Assembly (NCBI GenBank): GCA_050916095.1
Contig: CP050901.1
Span: forward strand, 4,092,001-4,156,000
Direction of reading: 5' to 3'
Origin: JANPCX01 sp050916095
GTDB taxonomy: Bacteria > Pseudomonadota > Gammaproteobacteria > Burkholderiales > Burkholderiaceae_C
Length of the DNA: 64,000 nt
A program made the translations under genes and the position numbers. Under the pieces are notes generated by a model. That model saw nothing but the letters and a program-made list of their open reading frames with translations, did no database searches and was not told where the DNA came from. Positions 50,089 to 59,958 of this stretch are shown in pieces; within the stretch, counting starts at the first letter, position 1, and every line of letters begins with the position of its first letter.

Positions 50089-51957
50089 ATGAACCGACCC
50101 GTGATGGAGGGCTTGCGCTTGAATACGCCCGCTACTGTTCGCCATACCCGCCTGATTGAATGGGTGGCCCAAATGGCCGCCTTGACCGAAGCCAAGGATG
50201 TTTACTGGTGCGATGGCAGCACCGCTGAATATGACCGCCTGTGCGCCCAATTGGTCGCGGCTGGCACCTTCAAAAAACTCAATCCCGAACTGCGCCCTAA
50301 CAGCTACTTGGCTTGCAGCAGCCCGAGTGATGTGGCTCGTGTGGAAGACCGCACCTATATTTGCAGCGCCAAACAAGAAGACGCTGGCCCCACCAACAAT
50401 TGGATGGACCCCGCCGAGATGCGCGCCCTGCTGCAAACCGGTGACAAGGCCTTGTTCAAAGGAGCCATGCGCGGCCGCACCATGTACGTGGTGCCCTTCA
50501 GCATGGGGCCTCTGGGCTCGCCCATTGCCCACATCGGCGTCGAGTTGTCGGACAGCCCCTATGTGGCCGTCAACATGAAAATCATGACGCGCATGGGCGC
50601 CAAGGTGCTGGACGTGCTGGGCGACGACGGCGAGTTCGTGCCCTGCGTACACACCGTGGGCGCACCGCTGGAGCCGGGCCAAAAAGATGTCTCTTGGCCG
50701 TGCAACACCACCAAGTACATCGTGCACTACCCCGAAACCCGCGAGATCTGGAGCTACGGCTCGGGTTACGGTGGCAACGCCCTCTTGGGCAAAAAGTGTT
50801 TTGCCCTGCGCATTGCCAGCACCATGGGCCGCGACCAAGGCTGGTTGGCGGAACACATGCTGGTGCTTGGCGTTACCTCGCACGAAGGCAAAAAACACCA
50901 TGTGGCAGCAGCTTTCCCCAGCGCTTGTGGCAAAACCAATTTCGCCATGTTGATTCCGCCTGCCGGCCTGAATGGCTGGAAGGTCACCACCATCGGCGAC
51001 GACATTGCCTGGATCAAACCCGGTGCCGATGGCCGCCTCTATGCCATCAACCCCGAAGCCGGCTACTTTGGCGTGGCCCCCGGCACCAACACGCTCACCA
51101 ACTACAACTGCATGAACAGTTTGAAGCGTGATGTGATCTTCACCAACGTGGCCCTCACCGATGAAGGCGATGTGTGGTGGGAAGGCATGACGGATACGGT
51201 CCCCGCTCACTTGATTGACTGGCAAGGCAAAGACTGGACCCCCGCCCTCGCCAAGGAAACCGGTGCCAAAGCGGCCCACCCCAACGCACGTTTCACCGTG
51301 GCCGCCACCAACAACCCGGCGCTGGATGCTGCTTGGGATGATCCCAAGGGCGTGGCCATTGACGCCTTCATCTTCGGTGGCCGTCGTTCCACCACCGTGC
51401 CCCTGGTCACCGAAGCCCGCAACTGGGTCGAAGGCGTCTACATGGCTGCCACGATGGGCTCTGAAACCACCGCCGCTGCCGCAGGCCAGCAAGGCGTGGT
51501 GCGCCGCGACCCCTTCGCCATGCTGCCCTTCATGGGCTACAACATGAGCGACTACTTTCAGCATTGGCTGGACCTGGGCACCAAGCTGGAAGCGTCCGGC
51601 GCCAAGCTGCCCAAGATTTACTGCGTCAACTGGTTCCGCAAAGGTGCTGACGGCAAATTCGTGTGGCCTGGTTATGGCGAAAACATGCGCGTGCTCAAGT
51701 GGATGCTGGAGCGCGTGGAAGGTCAAGGCCAGGGCGTCGAGAACATTTTTGGCGTCACGCCCACCTACAGCGACATCACCTGGACGGGGCTGAATTTCAC
51801 CACTGCACAGTACGATCAAGTCACCCGAATTGACGCTGCCCAGTGGACGGCAGAGTTGCAGTTGCACACCGAGTTGTTCACGCAGTTGGCGTACCACTTG
51901 CCATCTGCGCTGACACAAGTACAGGGCAGCTTGTTGGCGCGGCTGTCTAAGGTGTAA
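50089..51957 (+). CDS. pckG: Phosphoenolpyruvate carboxykinase (GTP)
   Basis: Makes PEP from oxaloacetate and GTP in gluconeogenesis. 622 residues; P-loop AAAFPSACGKTNFAMLIPP, metal site GDDIAWIKPGADGRL, hyper-reactive Cys in the same loop, FGVAPGTN and guanine-binding region. Start ATG 50089. It is flanked by non-coding ground on both sides and is probably transcribed alone. Confidence 0.97.
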   Translation: MNRPVMEGLRLNTPATVRHTRLIEWVAQMAALTEAKDVYWCDGSTAEYDRLCAQLVAAGTFKKLNPELRPNSYLACSSPSDVARVEDRTYICSAKQEDAGPTNNWMDPAEMRALLQTGDKALFKGAMRGRTMYVVPFSMGPLGSPIAHIGVELSDSPYVAVNMKIMTRMGAKVLDVLGDDGEFVPCVHTVGAPLEPGQKDVSWPCNTTKYIVHYPETREIWSYGSGYGGNALLGKKCFALRIASTMGRDQGWLAEHMLVLGVTSHEGKKHHVAAAFPSACGKTNFAMLIPPAGLNGWKVTTIGDDIAWIKPGADGRLYAINPEAGYFGVAPGTNTLTNYNCMNSLKRDVIFTNVALTDEGDVWWEGMTDTVPAHLIDWQGKDWTPALAKETGAKAAHPNARFTVAATNNPALDAAWDDPKGVAIDAFIFGGRRSTTVPLVTEARNWVEGVYMAATMGSETTAAAAGQQGVVRRDPFAMLPFMGYNMSDYFQHWLDLGTKLEASGAKLPKIYCVNWFRKGADGKFVWPGYGENMRVLKWMLERVEGQGQGVENIFGVTPTYSDITWTGLNFTTAQYDQVTRIDAAQWTAELQLHTELFTQLAYHLPSALTQVQGSLLARLSKV

Positions 51958-52935
51958 ATCAGGCGAAATAGAGTCGGCAATTTGCCTGGTTTTCAGGATC
52001 AGAAGGTCCTGAAAAAAATGGCTCTTCTCGTCACTCAGCCTAGAAACGGCTTTTCATCTCTACAGAAGCTGAGGAAATCTGGCGCTGCTGCGATATTGCG
52101 TTGATTGGGCCGACTCACCTTATGGGTGAGTCAAAACGCAAGCGACAAGGGGCCCTGGTGCAGGGCGTTGCAGCGGTCCCGCGTCCTGAGACAGTGGATA
52201 CACGAAGCAGGTGCCTGCAGATGTGCTGGTCACGCTGATGTTGGGTTTGCTGGCGGGTCCAGGCGCTGGGCATGAACAAGGTGGTCAGCCAGGACGGGCT
52301 GCGCCTGAACGTATCGACTTGACTGCCAGCGCTGCTTCGATGTGCCCGGCGCTGATGCAATCCGTGCGAGAGCGCAGCATCAGCCGCCACGCGTACATCC
52401 GGCACGGGTTGTACATGCCGCCCATGGTGGTGCTTAAGCACACTCCTTTGATCGGCATTTGGTTCAGCGCTTGAAGCCCCAAGGGTTGGTGCCCAAGCCT
52501 GAGATCGGTGCCTCAACGCACAAACTGGTTCGCCAGATTTGAGTGCCGTTGGTGGTCACGGTGGTACCCCAACGGGCCACAGGTAGGCTGGTTGTTTCGT
52601 TGTCGTCAGTTTGCCGCCAGTCAGTGACGAGGTTGCGCAGCGGCAAAGATGGCGGCGCGCGGTTCGCGAGCGGGGCGCACTAGCTCAGAGTGAGCGCAGA
52701 CCAACTGGCAATCCTGCGAAGGCAGGTCATCACGAGCCCTCTCAACCGTCTGACACAAGGAATACAACAGCCCCTGGAAATCTCGTTTTGCGGCCAACCC
52801 GCAGAAGTGGAGGAAAAACAAAAGCAGCTCGCGGTCAACGGCAAGTGCACGCCCGTCGTTGTCAGGGAACCCATGGCGTGATGCCACATCGTCAGTCTGA
52901 TGGTGACGCGGCGCGACCAAGGGTGGAGAAACACC
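51958..52935. other. 980-bp decayed stretch after pckG
   Basis: Only short frames are present. One (52330-52474) is an IS110-type transposase remnant (own entry). Another plus frame 52690-52881 (63 codons, with RRQVITSPLNRLTQGIQQPL) has no recognised family, and a minus frame 52464-52646 likewise. The stretch probably records an old insertion and loss. Confidence 0.5.
52330..52474 (+). pseudogene. IS110/IS116-type transposase remnant (C-terminal end)
   Basis: The frame reads ISRHAYIRHGLYMPPMVV then LKHTPLIGIW, matching the conserved C-terminal block of IS110-family transposases (typically GHAYIRHGLYMPAMVALRHNP). No catalytic domain remains and no ends can be seen. The element is dead. Confidence 0.6.
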
Positions 52936-53781
52936 ATGCAAAGCATCTATTTTTTGGCGACTCGTTTGCTCTCGGCCCGCTCCGCCAGCGCGGTATTGGT
53001 TGCGACCAGTGTGCTGGTCAGTGGTTGCGCCACAGCACAACAAAACACTGAATATGCCACCGTGGTGTCATCGACCCCTGTGCTGACCCCGGTGAACGCG
53101 CCACAGCAACAGTGTTACGACGAACCCCAGGCCGCGGCCCCTCGTAGCAGCGGTGGTGGGGCCTTGGCCGGTGCGGTGATTGGCGGTTTGATCGGCTCGA
53201 CCATGGGCGGCGGTTCGGGCCGCGCGGCCGCAACCGGTGCGGGTGTGGTGCTCGGCGCCGTGATTGGTGACCGTGTGGAAGCCCACCAACAACCCCAAGG
53301 CGTGGGCATGGTGCGCCGCTGCCAAACCGTGAACGTCACCGAGTCGCGTGTGGTCGCTTACGACGTGGTGTATGACTATGCCGGCCGCCGCTTCAGCACC
53401 CGACTGAACCAAGACCCAGGTGCGCCCGGCAGCTTGTTGCCGGTGAGCGTGAATGTGACCGCACCCAGCTACAACGACGGCGCTCCCCCGGTGGCCTCGC
53501 CGCAAGTGGGTTCACCGCCCAACGTCACCTACATCCAGAACCAACCCGCCCCGAGCTACAACCAGCCACCCACCACGGTGTACTACACCGAAACTGTGCG
53601 GCCTGTGTATGTCGCACCGCCTGTGTACTACGCCCCACCACCCCCGGTGTTTTTCCACCCACCACCGCGTTTCATTGGTGGCGGCACGATTTACTACCGC
53701 GACGGTCGCCGTGATGAACACCGGGACAACCGCCCCATTCATCCGCCTCGGCCGGAAGATGGGCGACGTTGGCGGCATTGA
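52936..53781 (+). CDS. Glycine-zipper lipoprotein with Pro/Tyr-rich tail
   Basis: 281 residues: signal with lipobox ATSVLVSGCATAQ; glycine zipper GGGALAGAVIGGLIGSTMGGG and AAATGAGVVLGAVIGDRV (residues about 85-125) likely inserts in the outer membrane; then RRCQTVNVTESRVVAYDVVYDY, typical of SlyB/17-kDa-type lipoproteins; and a long tail rich in Pro, Tyr, Arg and His. ATG 52936 selected before the signal. Envelope-integrity role by family; the tail is unusual. Confidence 0.85.
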   Translation: MQSIYFLATRLLSARSASAVLVATSVLVSGCATAQQNTEYATVVSSTPVLTPVNAPQQQCYDEPQAAAPRSSGGGALAGAVIGGLIGSTMGGGSGRAAATGAGVVLGAVIGDRVEAHQQPQGVGMVRRCQTVNVTESRVVAYDVVYDYAGRRFSTRLNQDPGAPGSLLPVSVNVTAPSYNDGAPPVASPQVGSPPNVTYIQNQPAPSYNQPPTTVYYTETVRPVYVAPPVYYAPPPPVFFHPPPRFIGGGTIYYRDGRRDEHRDNRPIHPPRPEDGRRWRH

Positions 53782-53895
53782 ACCCAACCAATCACTCGTC
53801 AACATCAAGGTGAAGCACTTTGGCGCGGCCTCTGGGCTCGCGGTGGCGAGGCTCTATCTCAAAGAACGCCCGGCGGCCACAATTTAATGCGGCGG

Positions 53896-53921
53896 GGCGT
53901 TAGAGCGTCATAGCTGACGCC
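53896..53921. terminator. Stem-loop between convergent genes
   Basis: GGCGTTAG (53896-53903) pairs with CTGACGCC (53914-53921) with one G-T, loop of ten. It lies between the ends of the lipoprotein gene and the DUF1963 gene. No clear T-run, so weak support. Confidence 0.35.
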
Positions 53922-53959
53922 TGTACTCTCTTGCGAACGGGGGATCGCCAGCTAAAGAT

Positions 53960-54904
53960 TCACCCACTCTCAACATGAGTATCCACATGTTCGAAGCAGC
54001 GCCACGGCGTTTCCTGTTCGCGCACGAGCACCCGGTAAGGCGCCGCATCGAACAACGACTCGAAACCAATCAGCGAGTTCGATTCAAGCGACAGGAACCG
54101 CCGCCAACGCGCGCGCTCGCGAGTGACGGCCAAGTCGTCACTCGAACCACCGTTTGCCTCGAGGTAGCGAACGGCCGAATCTCTGGCTTGCACGGGATTG
54201 GTTGCACCGAACAGCTGTATCACGTGCCACCAGCGAAGTGGATAGCCGGACGCTTGTCTGGTCGCGTAATTCGAATCCTCCGCGCGCTCCACAAGGGTAT
54301 AGAAGCGGTCGAACACGGACTGCCAATCGGCCGGCTGAAGACGTGCCCTGATTTCGCCAAACAGGGAGTCACCATTTTCCGAGCTGTAAGGAAAATCGAT
54401 GCCGACCGTGCCCTCTAGCGGAAACGGTTCGAACTCGGCGGGAAAGTCGCTCACGTCCCTCAACTCAGGGTCATAGTTGTCCTCCATGGGTCGATGTGTG
54501 CGCCGCAAGGCCTGTTTCGCGGTATCCGTGTAGTACAGGCGCACCTGGAAGATGGGGCAGTCGTGCAGACCCACGAAGACGTAAAGCATGCCCGTCTGGG
54601 GCAGGGGCGAATTGGGTATGGCGGGTACGCTTGCAAGGTCGATCTGCGAGTGGAAGTGCAACGGGTTATCAACAGCGAAATGCGGCCATACGAAACCCTC
54701 CGGCAGATCGGGCGGACCGCCGAAGCGGCTTGAACCGATGGGAAACTGATCGATCGGTACAGGCATCTCGCGCTCGTATTCCTGCGGCAAGGACATCGAC
54801 ACCATGGGAGCTGCGTGGGCGAGTATCAGATCTTCAACAGCGGCCAAATCGGCTTCGCGAATGTAGGCTCTCAGCCGCTCTTCTTCTGCGTTACTCAACA
54901 TCAT
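53960..54904 (-). CDS. DUF1963 domain protein
   Basis: 314 residues: the block PIGSSRFGGPPDLPEGFVWP and FHSQIDLASVPAIPNSPLPQTGMLYVF in outline are typical of DUF1963 proteins, with later FGEIRARL and LLRWWHVIQLFG-like parts. Cytoplasmic. The family is often found in accessory positions or beside toxins and immunity genes, but no toxin is seen here. GGAGG stands four bases before ATG 54904. Confidence 0.82.
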   Translation of the reverse strand: MMLSNAEEERLRAYIREADLAAVEDLILAHAAPMVSMSLPQEYEREMPVPIDQFPIGSSRFGGPPDLPEGFVWPHFAVDNPLHFHSQIDLASVPAIPNSPLPQTGMLYVFVGLHDCPIFQVRLYYTDTAKQALRRTHRPMEDNYDPELRDVSDFPAEFEPFPLEGTVGIDFPYSSENGDSLFGEIRARLQPADWQSVFDRFYTLVERAEDSNYATRQASGYPLRWWHVIQLFGATNPVQARDSAVRYLEANGGSSDDLAVTRERARWRRFLSLESNSLIGFESLFDAAPYRVLVREQETPWRCFEHVDTHVESG

Positions 54905-55023
54905 GCGTCCTCCGGGCTCCAAAGTAGCTTTTACTTGAGGTTAATTCACCCAAGGGGAATTTTGAACAGGAGGACGGCAGGTGCAGCGCGCAGGTTCATT
55001 GCAGAGCTCCGCTTTGCGACAGC

Positions 55024-55569
55024 TCACTTCCCATCCAAATGCGACAACGGCAACGCCCCCTCCGCCTTGACCTCACCCAACGAAAAACTGGTGTGCAGGT
55101 CTTTCACGTGCGGCAGGTTCATCAGCACGTCCAGTGACAGGTGGGAAAAAGCGTCGAGGTCGGTCGTCATCACCTGCAGCTCGAACGTGCCTGAACCGGA
55201 GATGTAGTGGCAGGAGACAACCTCAGGCACCTTACGTATAGCCTCTTCAAGTTCGACAGTGGACGAGCGGGTGTTGCGGTCAGCGTCGATGCGCACAAAA
55301 GCCAGCACACCGAGGCCGACTTTTCGCCTGTCGATCTCGGCGCGGTAGCCGGTGATGAAACCCTGTTCCTCCAGCCACTTCACACGCCGCCAGGTGGGCG
55401 CGGCAGACAAACCAATGCGGCTCGCGAGCTCAGCATTGGCCAGGCGGGCATCCCTTTGCAGCTCGCGCAGGATGGCAATGTCGTAACGATCCAGGGCCGC
55501 GCCATGCGGTGTGGGCGGTTCCAATGCGGCATCTGCTGTAGAACTACGGGATTTCCCTGAAATGCTCAT
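55024..55569 (-). CDS. Lrp/AsnC family transcriptional regulator
   Basis: 181 residues: an unusual basic leader of about 25 residues, then helix-turn-helix DRYDIAILRELQRDARLANAELASRIGLS and a RAM domain (VVSCHYISGSGTFELQVMTTDL). Divergent from the indolepyruvate oxidoreductase gene with a 142-base gap; in Burkholderiales such a pair is usual and the regulator probably senses an amino acid or keto acid and controls that gene. Confidence 0.9.
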   Translation of the reverse strand: MSISGKSRSSTADAALEPPTPHGAALDRYDIAILRELQRDARLANAELASRIGLSAAPTWRRVKWLEEQGFITGYRAEIDRRKVGLGVLAFVRIDADRNTRSSTVELEEAIRKVPEVVSCHYISGSGTFELQVMTTDLDAFSHLSLDVLMNLPHVKDLHTSFSLGEVKAEGALPLSHLDGK

Positions 55570-55711
55570 GATTGGCGATATTCTGCATTCAAAAGTACGA
55601 TTCAAGAAACATCCTTGCTAACAATGGCCTGTTTGGCGCACAGATAGAGAAGACTTCACACGGCCTATTCTCTAAACTCTCCGCAACCCACTGATGCGGA
55701 GAAAAGCTGCC

Positions 55712-58700
55712 ATGAATGCCCCCTTGCCTGAGTCCATCCGCCAGTTGCTGGAGTCCGTCACCCTCGACGACAAATACGCGCTGCCCACCGGGCGGGCCTT
55801 CATGAGTGGGGTGCAAGCCCTGGTGCGTCTGCCCATGTTGCAGCGCCAGCGGGATGCGATGGTGGGCTTGAACACCGCCGGTTTCATCAGCGGTTACCGG
55901 GGGTCACCGCTGGGCACCTACGACCAGGCCTTGTGGCAGGCCAAAAAACACCTGGCGGCACAGCACATTGTTTTTCAGCCGGGGGTGAATGAAGAGTTGG
56001 GTGCGACTGCGGTGTGGGGCACGCAGCAACTCGACCTCTTTCCCCAAAGCAAAAAGTTCGACGGGGTGTTCGGCATTTGGTATGGCAAAGGCCCGGGCGT
56101 GGACCGCTGCTCTGACGTGTTCAAACACGCCAACATGGCGGGCACCTCCAAACACGGTGGTGTGATTGCGATTGCGGGCGACGACCACATTGCCAAAAGC
56201 TCCACCGCCGCCCACCAAAGCGACCACATCTTCAAAGCCTGCGGCTTGCCGGTGTTTTTCCCCAGCAGCGTGCAAGACATCCTGGACATGGGCTTGCACG
56301 CCTTTGCCATGAGCCGTTTTTCGGGCGTGTGGGCCGGTGTGAAAACGATACAAGAGGTGGTGGAGTCGGCGAGCAGCGTTGACGTCAGCCCCGACCGCGT
56401 GAAGATCATCCTGCCCACCGACTTCCCCATGCCCGCAGGTGGCCTGCACATCCGCTGGCCCGACATGCCGCTGGAGCAAGAAGCCCGTTTGATGGACCAC
56501 AAGTGGTACGCCGCCCTGGCTTATGTGCGGGCCAACAAGCTGAACTACAACGTGATTGAAGGCCAGAACGATCGCTTCGGTTTGATCGCCAGCGGCAAGG
56601 CCTACAACGACACCCGACAAGCCTTGCATGATCTGGGGCTGGACGACGACCTGTGCCGCAAGCTAGGCATCCGCCTGCACAAGGTGAATGTGGTGTGGCC
56701 GCTGGAAGCCACCATCACTCGCGCCTTCGCTGAAGGGCTGCAAGAAATTCTGGTGGTGGAAGAAAAACGCCAGGTCATTGAATACCAGCTCAAGGAAGAG
56801 CTCTACAACTGGCGCGCCGACGTGCGGCCCAATGTGCTGGGCAAGTTTGACGAAGCTGAAGGTGACGATTCAGGCGGTGAATGGAGCCGCCCCAATCCGA
56901 GCGAAAACTGGCTGTTGCGTGCCCAGGCCGATTTGACGCCCGCCATCATCGCCAAGGCCATCGCCAAACGGCTGAAGAAATTGGGTGTCGATGCCGACAC
57001 CGCCGCCCGCATGGATGCACGCATCGCCATGATCGAGGCCAAAGAACGCAGCCTCACCACGGTCGATTTAACGGGCGCAGAGCGCACGCCCTGGTTTTGC
57101 AGCGGCTGCCCGCACAACACCTCCACCAAAGTGCCTGAAGGTTCACGCGCACTGGGCGGCATTGGATGCCACTACATGGCCACCTGGATGGACCGCAGCA
57201 CCGTCACCTTCAGCCAGATGGGCGGCGAAGGCGTGGCGTGGGTGGGCCAGGCGCCCTTCACCAACGACACCCATGTGTTTTCCAATCTGGGCGATGGCAC
57301 CTACTTTCACAGCGGCCTCTTGGCCATACGCCAAAGCATTGCGGCGGGTGTGAACATCACCTACAAAATTTTGTACAACGACGCGGTGGCCATGACGGGT
57401 GGCCAGCAAGTGGGTGAACGCCCAGAAGGCCACTCGGTGCTGCAAATCATGCAAAGCTTGAAGGCCGAAGGCGTGGTGAAGTTGGTCATCGTGACCGACG
57501 AGCCGCAGAAATACCAAGGCGTTGATTTGCTGGCTGGCGTGACGGTGCACCACCGCGACGAACTGGATGCCCTCCAGCGCCAGTTCCGCGAGATCAAAGG
57601 CACCACGGCCATCATTTACGACCAGACCTGTGCCACCGAAAAACGCCGTCGCCGCAAACGCGGCAAGCTGGTGGAGCCCGCCAAACGGGTGGTCATCAAC
57701 GAGTTGGTGTGTGAAGGCTGCGGCGATTGTTCGGTGCAAAGCAATTGCCTGAGCGTAGAGCCGCTTGAAACCGAATTCGGCCGTAAGCGGCAAATCAACC
57801 AGAACACCTGCAACAAGGACTATTCCTGTGTGAAAGGTTTTTGTCCGAGTTTCGTGACGGTGGAAGGTGGGCAACTGAAATCGGCCAAGAAGAGCAAAAC
57901 CGAGAGACCCAACCCATTCACGCTGCCCGCCCTGCCCGAACCCCGACTGCCTGTCGCAGAAAACGCCTGGGGCATTGTGGTGGCGGGTGTGGGTGGCACA
58001 GGCGTCATCACCATTGGCCAGTTGCTGGGCATGGCGGCGCACCTGGAAGGCAAAGGCATCGTCACCCAAGACGCTGCGGGCCTGGCCCAAAAAGGCGGCG
58101 CCACCTGGAGCCACATTCAAATTGCCAACCGCATGGAGGCCATCCACACCACCAAAGTCGGCACGGCGGAGGCCGACCTGATCATTGGCTGCGACCCCTT
58201 GGTGGCTGCGAACAAAGCCACGCTGGCCACCATGGTGGCGGGCCGCACTTATGTGGCGCTCAACAGCCATGCGTCGCCCACCGCTACGTTTGTGACGCAG
58301 CCCAATTGGCAGTCGCCCGCAGGCAATTGTGAAAGCGCCATCACGTCGGCCGTGGGTGCGCAGTCCGTGGGCCATGTGAATGCCGATGAGCTGGCCACCG
58401 CGCTCCTGGGCGACTCGCTCTATGCCAACCCGCTGATGCTGGGTTATGCCTGGCAACAGGGCCGCATCCCTCTGAGCCATGCTGCGTTGATGCGCGCCAT
58501 TGAACTCAACAATGTGCAGATCGACAACAACAAAGCCGCCTTTGAATGGGGCCGCCGCGCTGCCCACGATTTGACTGCAGTGCGCAAGTTGATGCAACCC
58601 GCGCAGGTGATTCAGTTCGTGAAGAAGTCGGGCAACGTGGACGACATGGTGGCGCAGCGTGTGGCGTTTCTCACCGGTTACCAAAACACCGCCTACGCCC

Positions 58701-59281
58701 ATGACTACCAACAGTTCGTGGAGCGTGTTCGCGCCGCGGAGGCACCACTGGGCAGCACCCAGCTCACACAGGCCGTGGCACGTTACCTCTTTAAGGTGAT
58801 GGCCTACAAAGACGAGTACGAGGTGGCACGCCTACACACCGACCCGAGTTTTGTTGCCAAGATTGCAGCGCAGTTTGAAGGCGACTACAAACTGCACCAC
58901 CACCTGGCACCGCCGCTGCTGGCCAAAAAGAATGAGAAGGGTGAGTTGGTGAAACAGCCCTTTGGCCCTTGGGTGCGCAGCAGCTTCAAGGTGTTGGCCC
59001 AACTCAAAGGTTTGCGCGGCACGGCCTTTGACATCTTCGGAAAAACCGAGGAACGCCGCCTGGAACGTGCCCTGATTCAGCAGTACCGCGCCTGCATCGA
59101 AGAACTGCTGCAAGGCCTGCGTGCCGACAATCTTTCATTGGCGGTGAAGATTGCCAGCGTTCCCGAAGACATCCGTGGTTACGGCCATGTGAAGGAACGC
59201 CACAGGGCGGTGGCCATGCCCAAGTGGGAGGCGCTGATGGTGCAGTGGCGCGAAACCCTCACGGCTCGGAAGTCGGCGTAG
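55712..59281 (+). CDS. Indolepyruvate ferredoxin oxidoreductase, fused alpha-beta-gamma form
   Basis: 1189 residues. Oxidatively decarboxylates aryl-pyruvates to acyl-CoA, reducing ferredoxin. Order of parts: pyrimidine-binding region (GFISGYRGSPLGTYD), TPP-binding region with WFCSGCPHNTST and GDGTYFHSGLLAI, then an iron-sulfur segment (VCEGCGDCSVQSNCLSVEP, CNKDYSCVKGFCPSF), and the gamma domain (GVGGTGVITIGQLLGMAAH). ATG 55712 chosen (MNAPLPESIRQ). A single large polypeptide like this is the aerobic beta-proteobacterial form. Its end overlaps the convergent lipoprotein gene by 23 bases. Confidence 0.93.
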   Translation: MNAPLPESIRQLLESVTLDDKYALPTGRAFMSGVQALVRLPMLQRQRDAMVGLNTAGFISGYRGSPLGTYDQALWQAKKHLAAQHIVFQPGVNEELGATAVWGTQQLDLFPQSKKFDGVFGIWYGKGPGVDRCSDVFKHANMAGTSKHGGVIAIAGDDHIAKSSTAAHQSDHIFKACGLPVFFPSSVQDILDMGLHAFAMSRFSGVWAGVKTIQEVVESASSVDVSPDRVKIILPTDFPMPAGGLHIRWPDMPLEQEARLMDHKWYAALAYVRANKLNYNVIEGQNDRFGLIASGKAYNDTRQALHDLGLDDDLCRKLGIRLHKVNVVWPLEATITRAFAEGLQEILVVEEKRQVIEYQLKEELYNWRADVRPNVLGKFDEAEGDDSGGEWSRPNPSENWLLRAQADLTPAIIAKAIAKRLKKLGVDADTAARMDARIAMIEAKERSLTTVDLTGAERTPWFCSGCPHNTSTKVPEGSRALGGIGCHYMATWMDRSTVTFSQMGGEGVAWVGQAPFTNDTHVFSNLGDGTYFHSGLLAIRQSIAAGVNITYKILYNDAVAMTGGQQVGERPEGHSVLQIMQSLKAEGVVKLVIVTDEPQKYQGVDLLAGVTVHHRDELDALQRQFREIKGTTAIIYDQTCATEKRRRRKRGKLVEPAKRVVINELVCEGCGDCSVQSNCLSVEPLETEFGRKRQINQNTCNKDYSCVKGFCPSFVTVEGGQLKSAKKSKTERPNPFTLPALPEPRLPVAENAWGIVVAGVGGTGVITIGQLLGMAAHLEGKGIVTQDAAGLAQKGGATWSHIQIANRMEAIHTTKVGTAEADLIIGCDPLVAANKATLATMVAGRTYVALNSHASPTATFVTQPNWQSPAGNCESAITSAVGAQSVGHVNADELATALLGDSLYANPLMLGYAWQQGRIPLSHAALMRAIELNNVQIDNNKAAFEWGRRAAHDLTAVRKLMQPAQVIQFVKKSGNVDDMVAQRVAFLTGYQNTAYAHDYQQFVERVRAAEAPLGSTQLTQAVARYLFKVMAYKDEYEVARLHTDPSFVAKIAAQFEGDYKLHHHLAPPLLAKKNEKGELVKQPFGPWVRSSFKVLAQLKGLRGTAFDIFGKTEERRLERALIQQYRACIEELLQGLRADNLSLAVKIASVPEDIRGYGHVKERHRAVAMPKWEALMVQWRETLTARKSA

Positions 59282-59903
59282 CCGAAGCGTCAACGGGCAC
59301 CTCCTTGGGCTTGGGAGGTGCCCGGCCTTCAGACAGTGGCGCGGCAGGCGCTTCGCATTTCATGGCCTGGCCCAGACCCTTGAGGTAAGCGCGCCGAACA
59401 ACGCCCGCCGCCCGGGCATCGGCGGCCTCCTTGGCCGCGCGGTTGGCACCACTGAGTTGACGCACCAAACCACCATAGGGCACCAAGCCATCAGCCGCGT
59501 TACGCAGTGCGCCGACGGCGGCCTTGTTGGCGGCCTCACTGCCCCGGTCGACCAAACTGGTGCTGGCGTTGGACGCGATGGCATCCAGATCAGGACCGAG
59601 TGCCGTGTTCAGTGCCACGACCTCGGCTCCAATGGCATCACAGGTCTGCGGTTGGGGAAGCGCGTAAGGTGCCTCTGCAGCACTGCGCAGCGCAGCGGCC
59701 ACTTCGGGCTTGATCAAGTTCAGCGTGCGCAAAGGCGCCGTGATCGCTTCACCCACCTGGCCACCCGTGGGGCCAGCACTCCCACTGGGCGGTGTCGTCG
59801 TGACCTCTTTGGTATCTGCAGCAGCTTGCGGGGATGGACCGGCTTGTGTTGCGCAAGCCACCAGCAGGAAGGGCAAACATAAGCAGATTAAAATTTTTTT
59901 CAT
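59259..59903 (-). CDS. Lipoprotein of unknown function
   Basis: 214 residues from ATG 59903: signal ILICLCLPFLLVACATQ with lipobox; Pro/Ala-rich linker; an alpha-helical part containing DGLVPYGGLVRQLSGANRAA; Pro-rich end. It opens with KPEVAAALRSAAEAPY-like helices. No named family. Adjacent to the MFS-acyltransferase gene on the same strand. Confidence 0.7.
   Translation of the reverse strand: MKKILICLCLPFLLVACATQAGPSPQAAADTKEVTTTPPSGSAGPTGGQVGEAITAPLRTLNLIKPEVAAALRSAAEAPYALPQPQTCDAIGAEVVALNTALGPDLDAIASNASTSLVDRGSEAANKAAVGALRNAADGLVPYGGLVRQLSGANRAAKEAADARAAGVVRRAYLKGLGQAMKCEAPAAPLSEGRAPPKPKEVPVDASATPTSEP
59295..59323. other. Perfect 10-bp inverted repeat at the convergent gene end
   Basis: GGGCACCTCC (59295-59304) and GGAGGTGCCC (59314-59323), nine-base loop, 14 bases after the oxidoreductase stop but inside the 3' coding part of the lipoprotein gene. 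It may end or protect the oxidoreductase mRNA. Confidence 0.5.
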
Positions 59904-59958
59904 GTGGCGTGGGGCAAGGTCAGGGGCAGAGAAAAAATGGCGAGGAGACGCCGTCATG

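Noticed and set aside
50014..51918. 634-residue open frame antisense to pckG
   Set aside because: It mirrors a highly conserved gene in the high-GC codon register, has no ribosome site, and contains His/Gly-rich sequence with no family. It is the usual antisense shadow.
51985..52015. Terminator after pckG from CAGGA/TCCTG
   Set aside because: The stem is followed by A residues, not T, on the pckG strand; it does not fit an intrinsic terminator.
52621..53043. 140-codon minus-strand frame before the glycine-zipper lipoprotein
   Set aside because: It overlaps the lipoprotein start and signal on the other strand and has no family likeness.
53890..53960. A second attC beside the DUF1963 gene, from the GGCGTTAG block
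   Set aside because: The would-be core GTTAGAG does not fit GTTRRRY and no matching inverse core or inner arms are found at the right spacing.
57143..58711. 522-residue open frame antisense to the indolepyruvate oxidoreductase
   Set aside because: Same reason: rich in His, Gln and Gly, no domain, wholly inside a well-supported gene.
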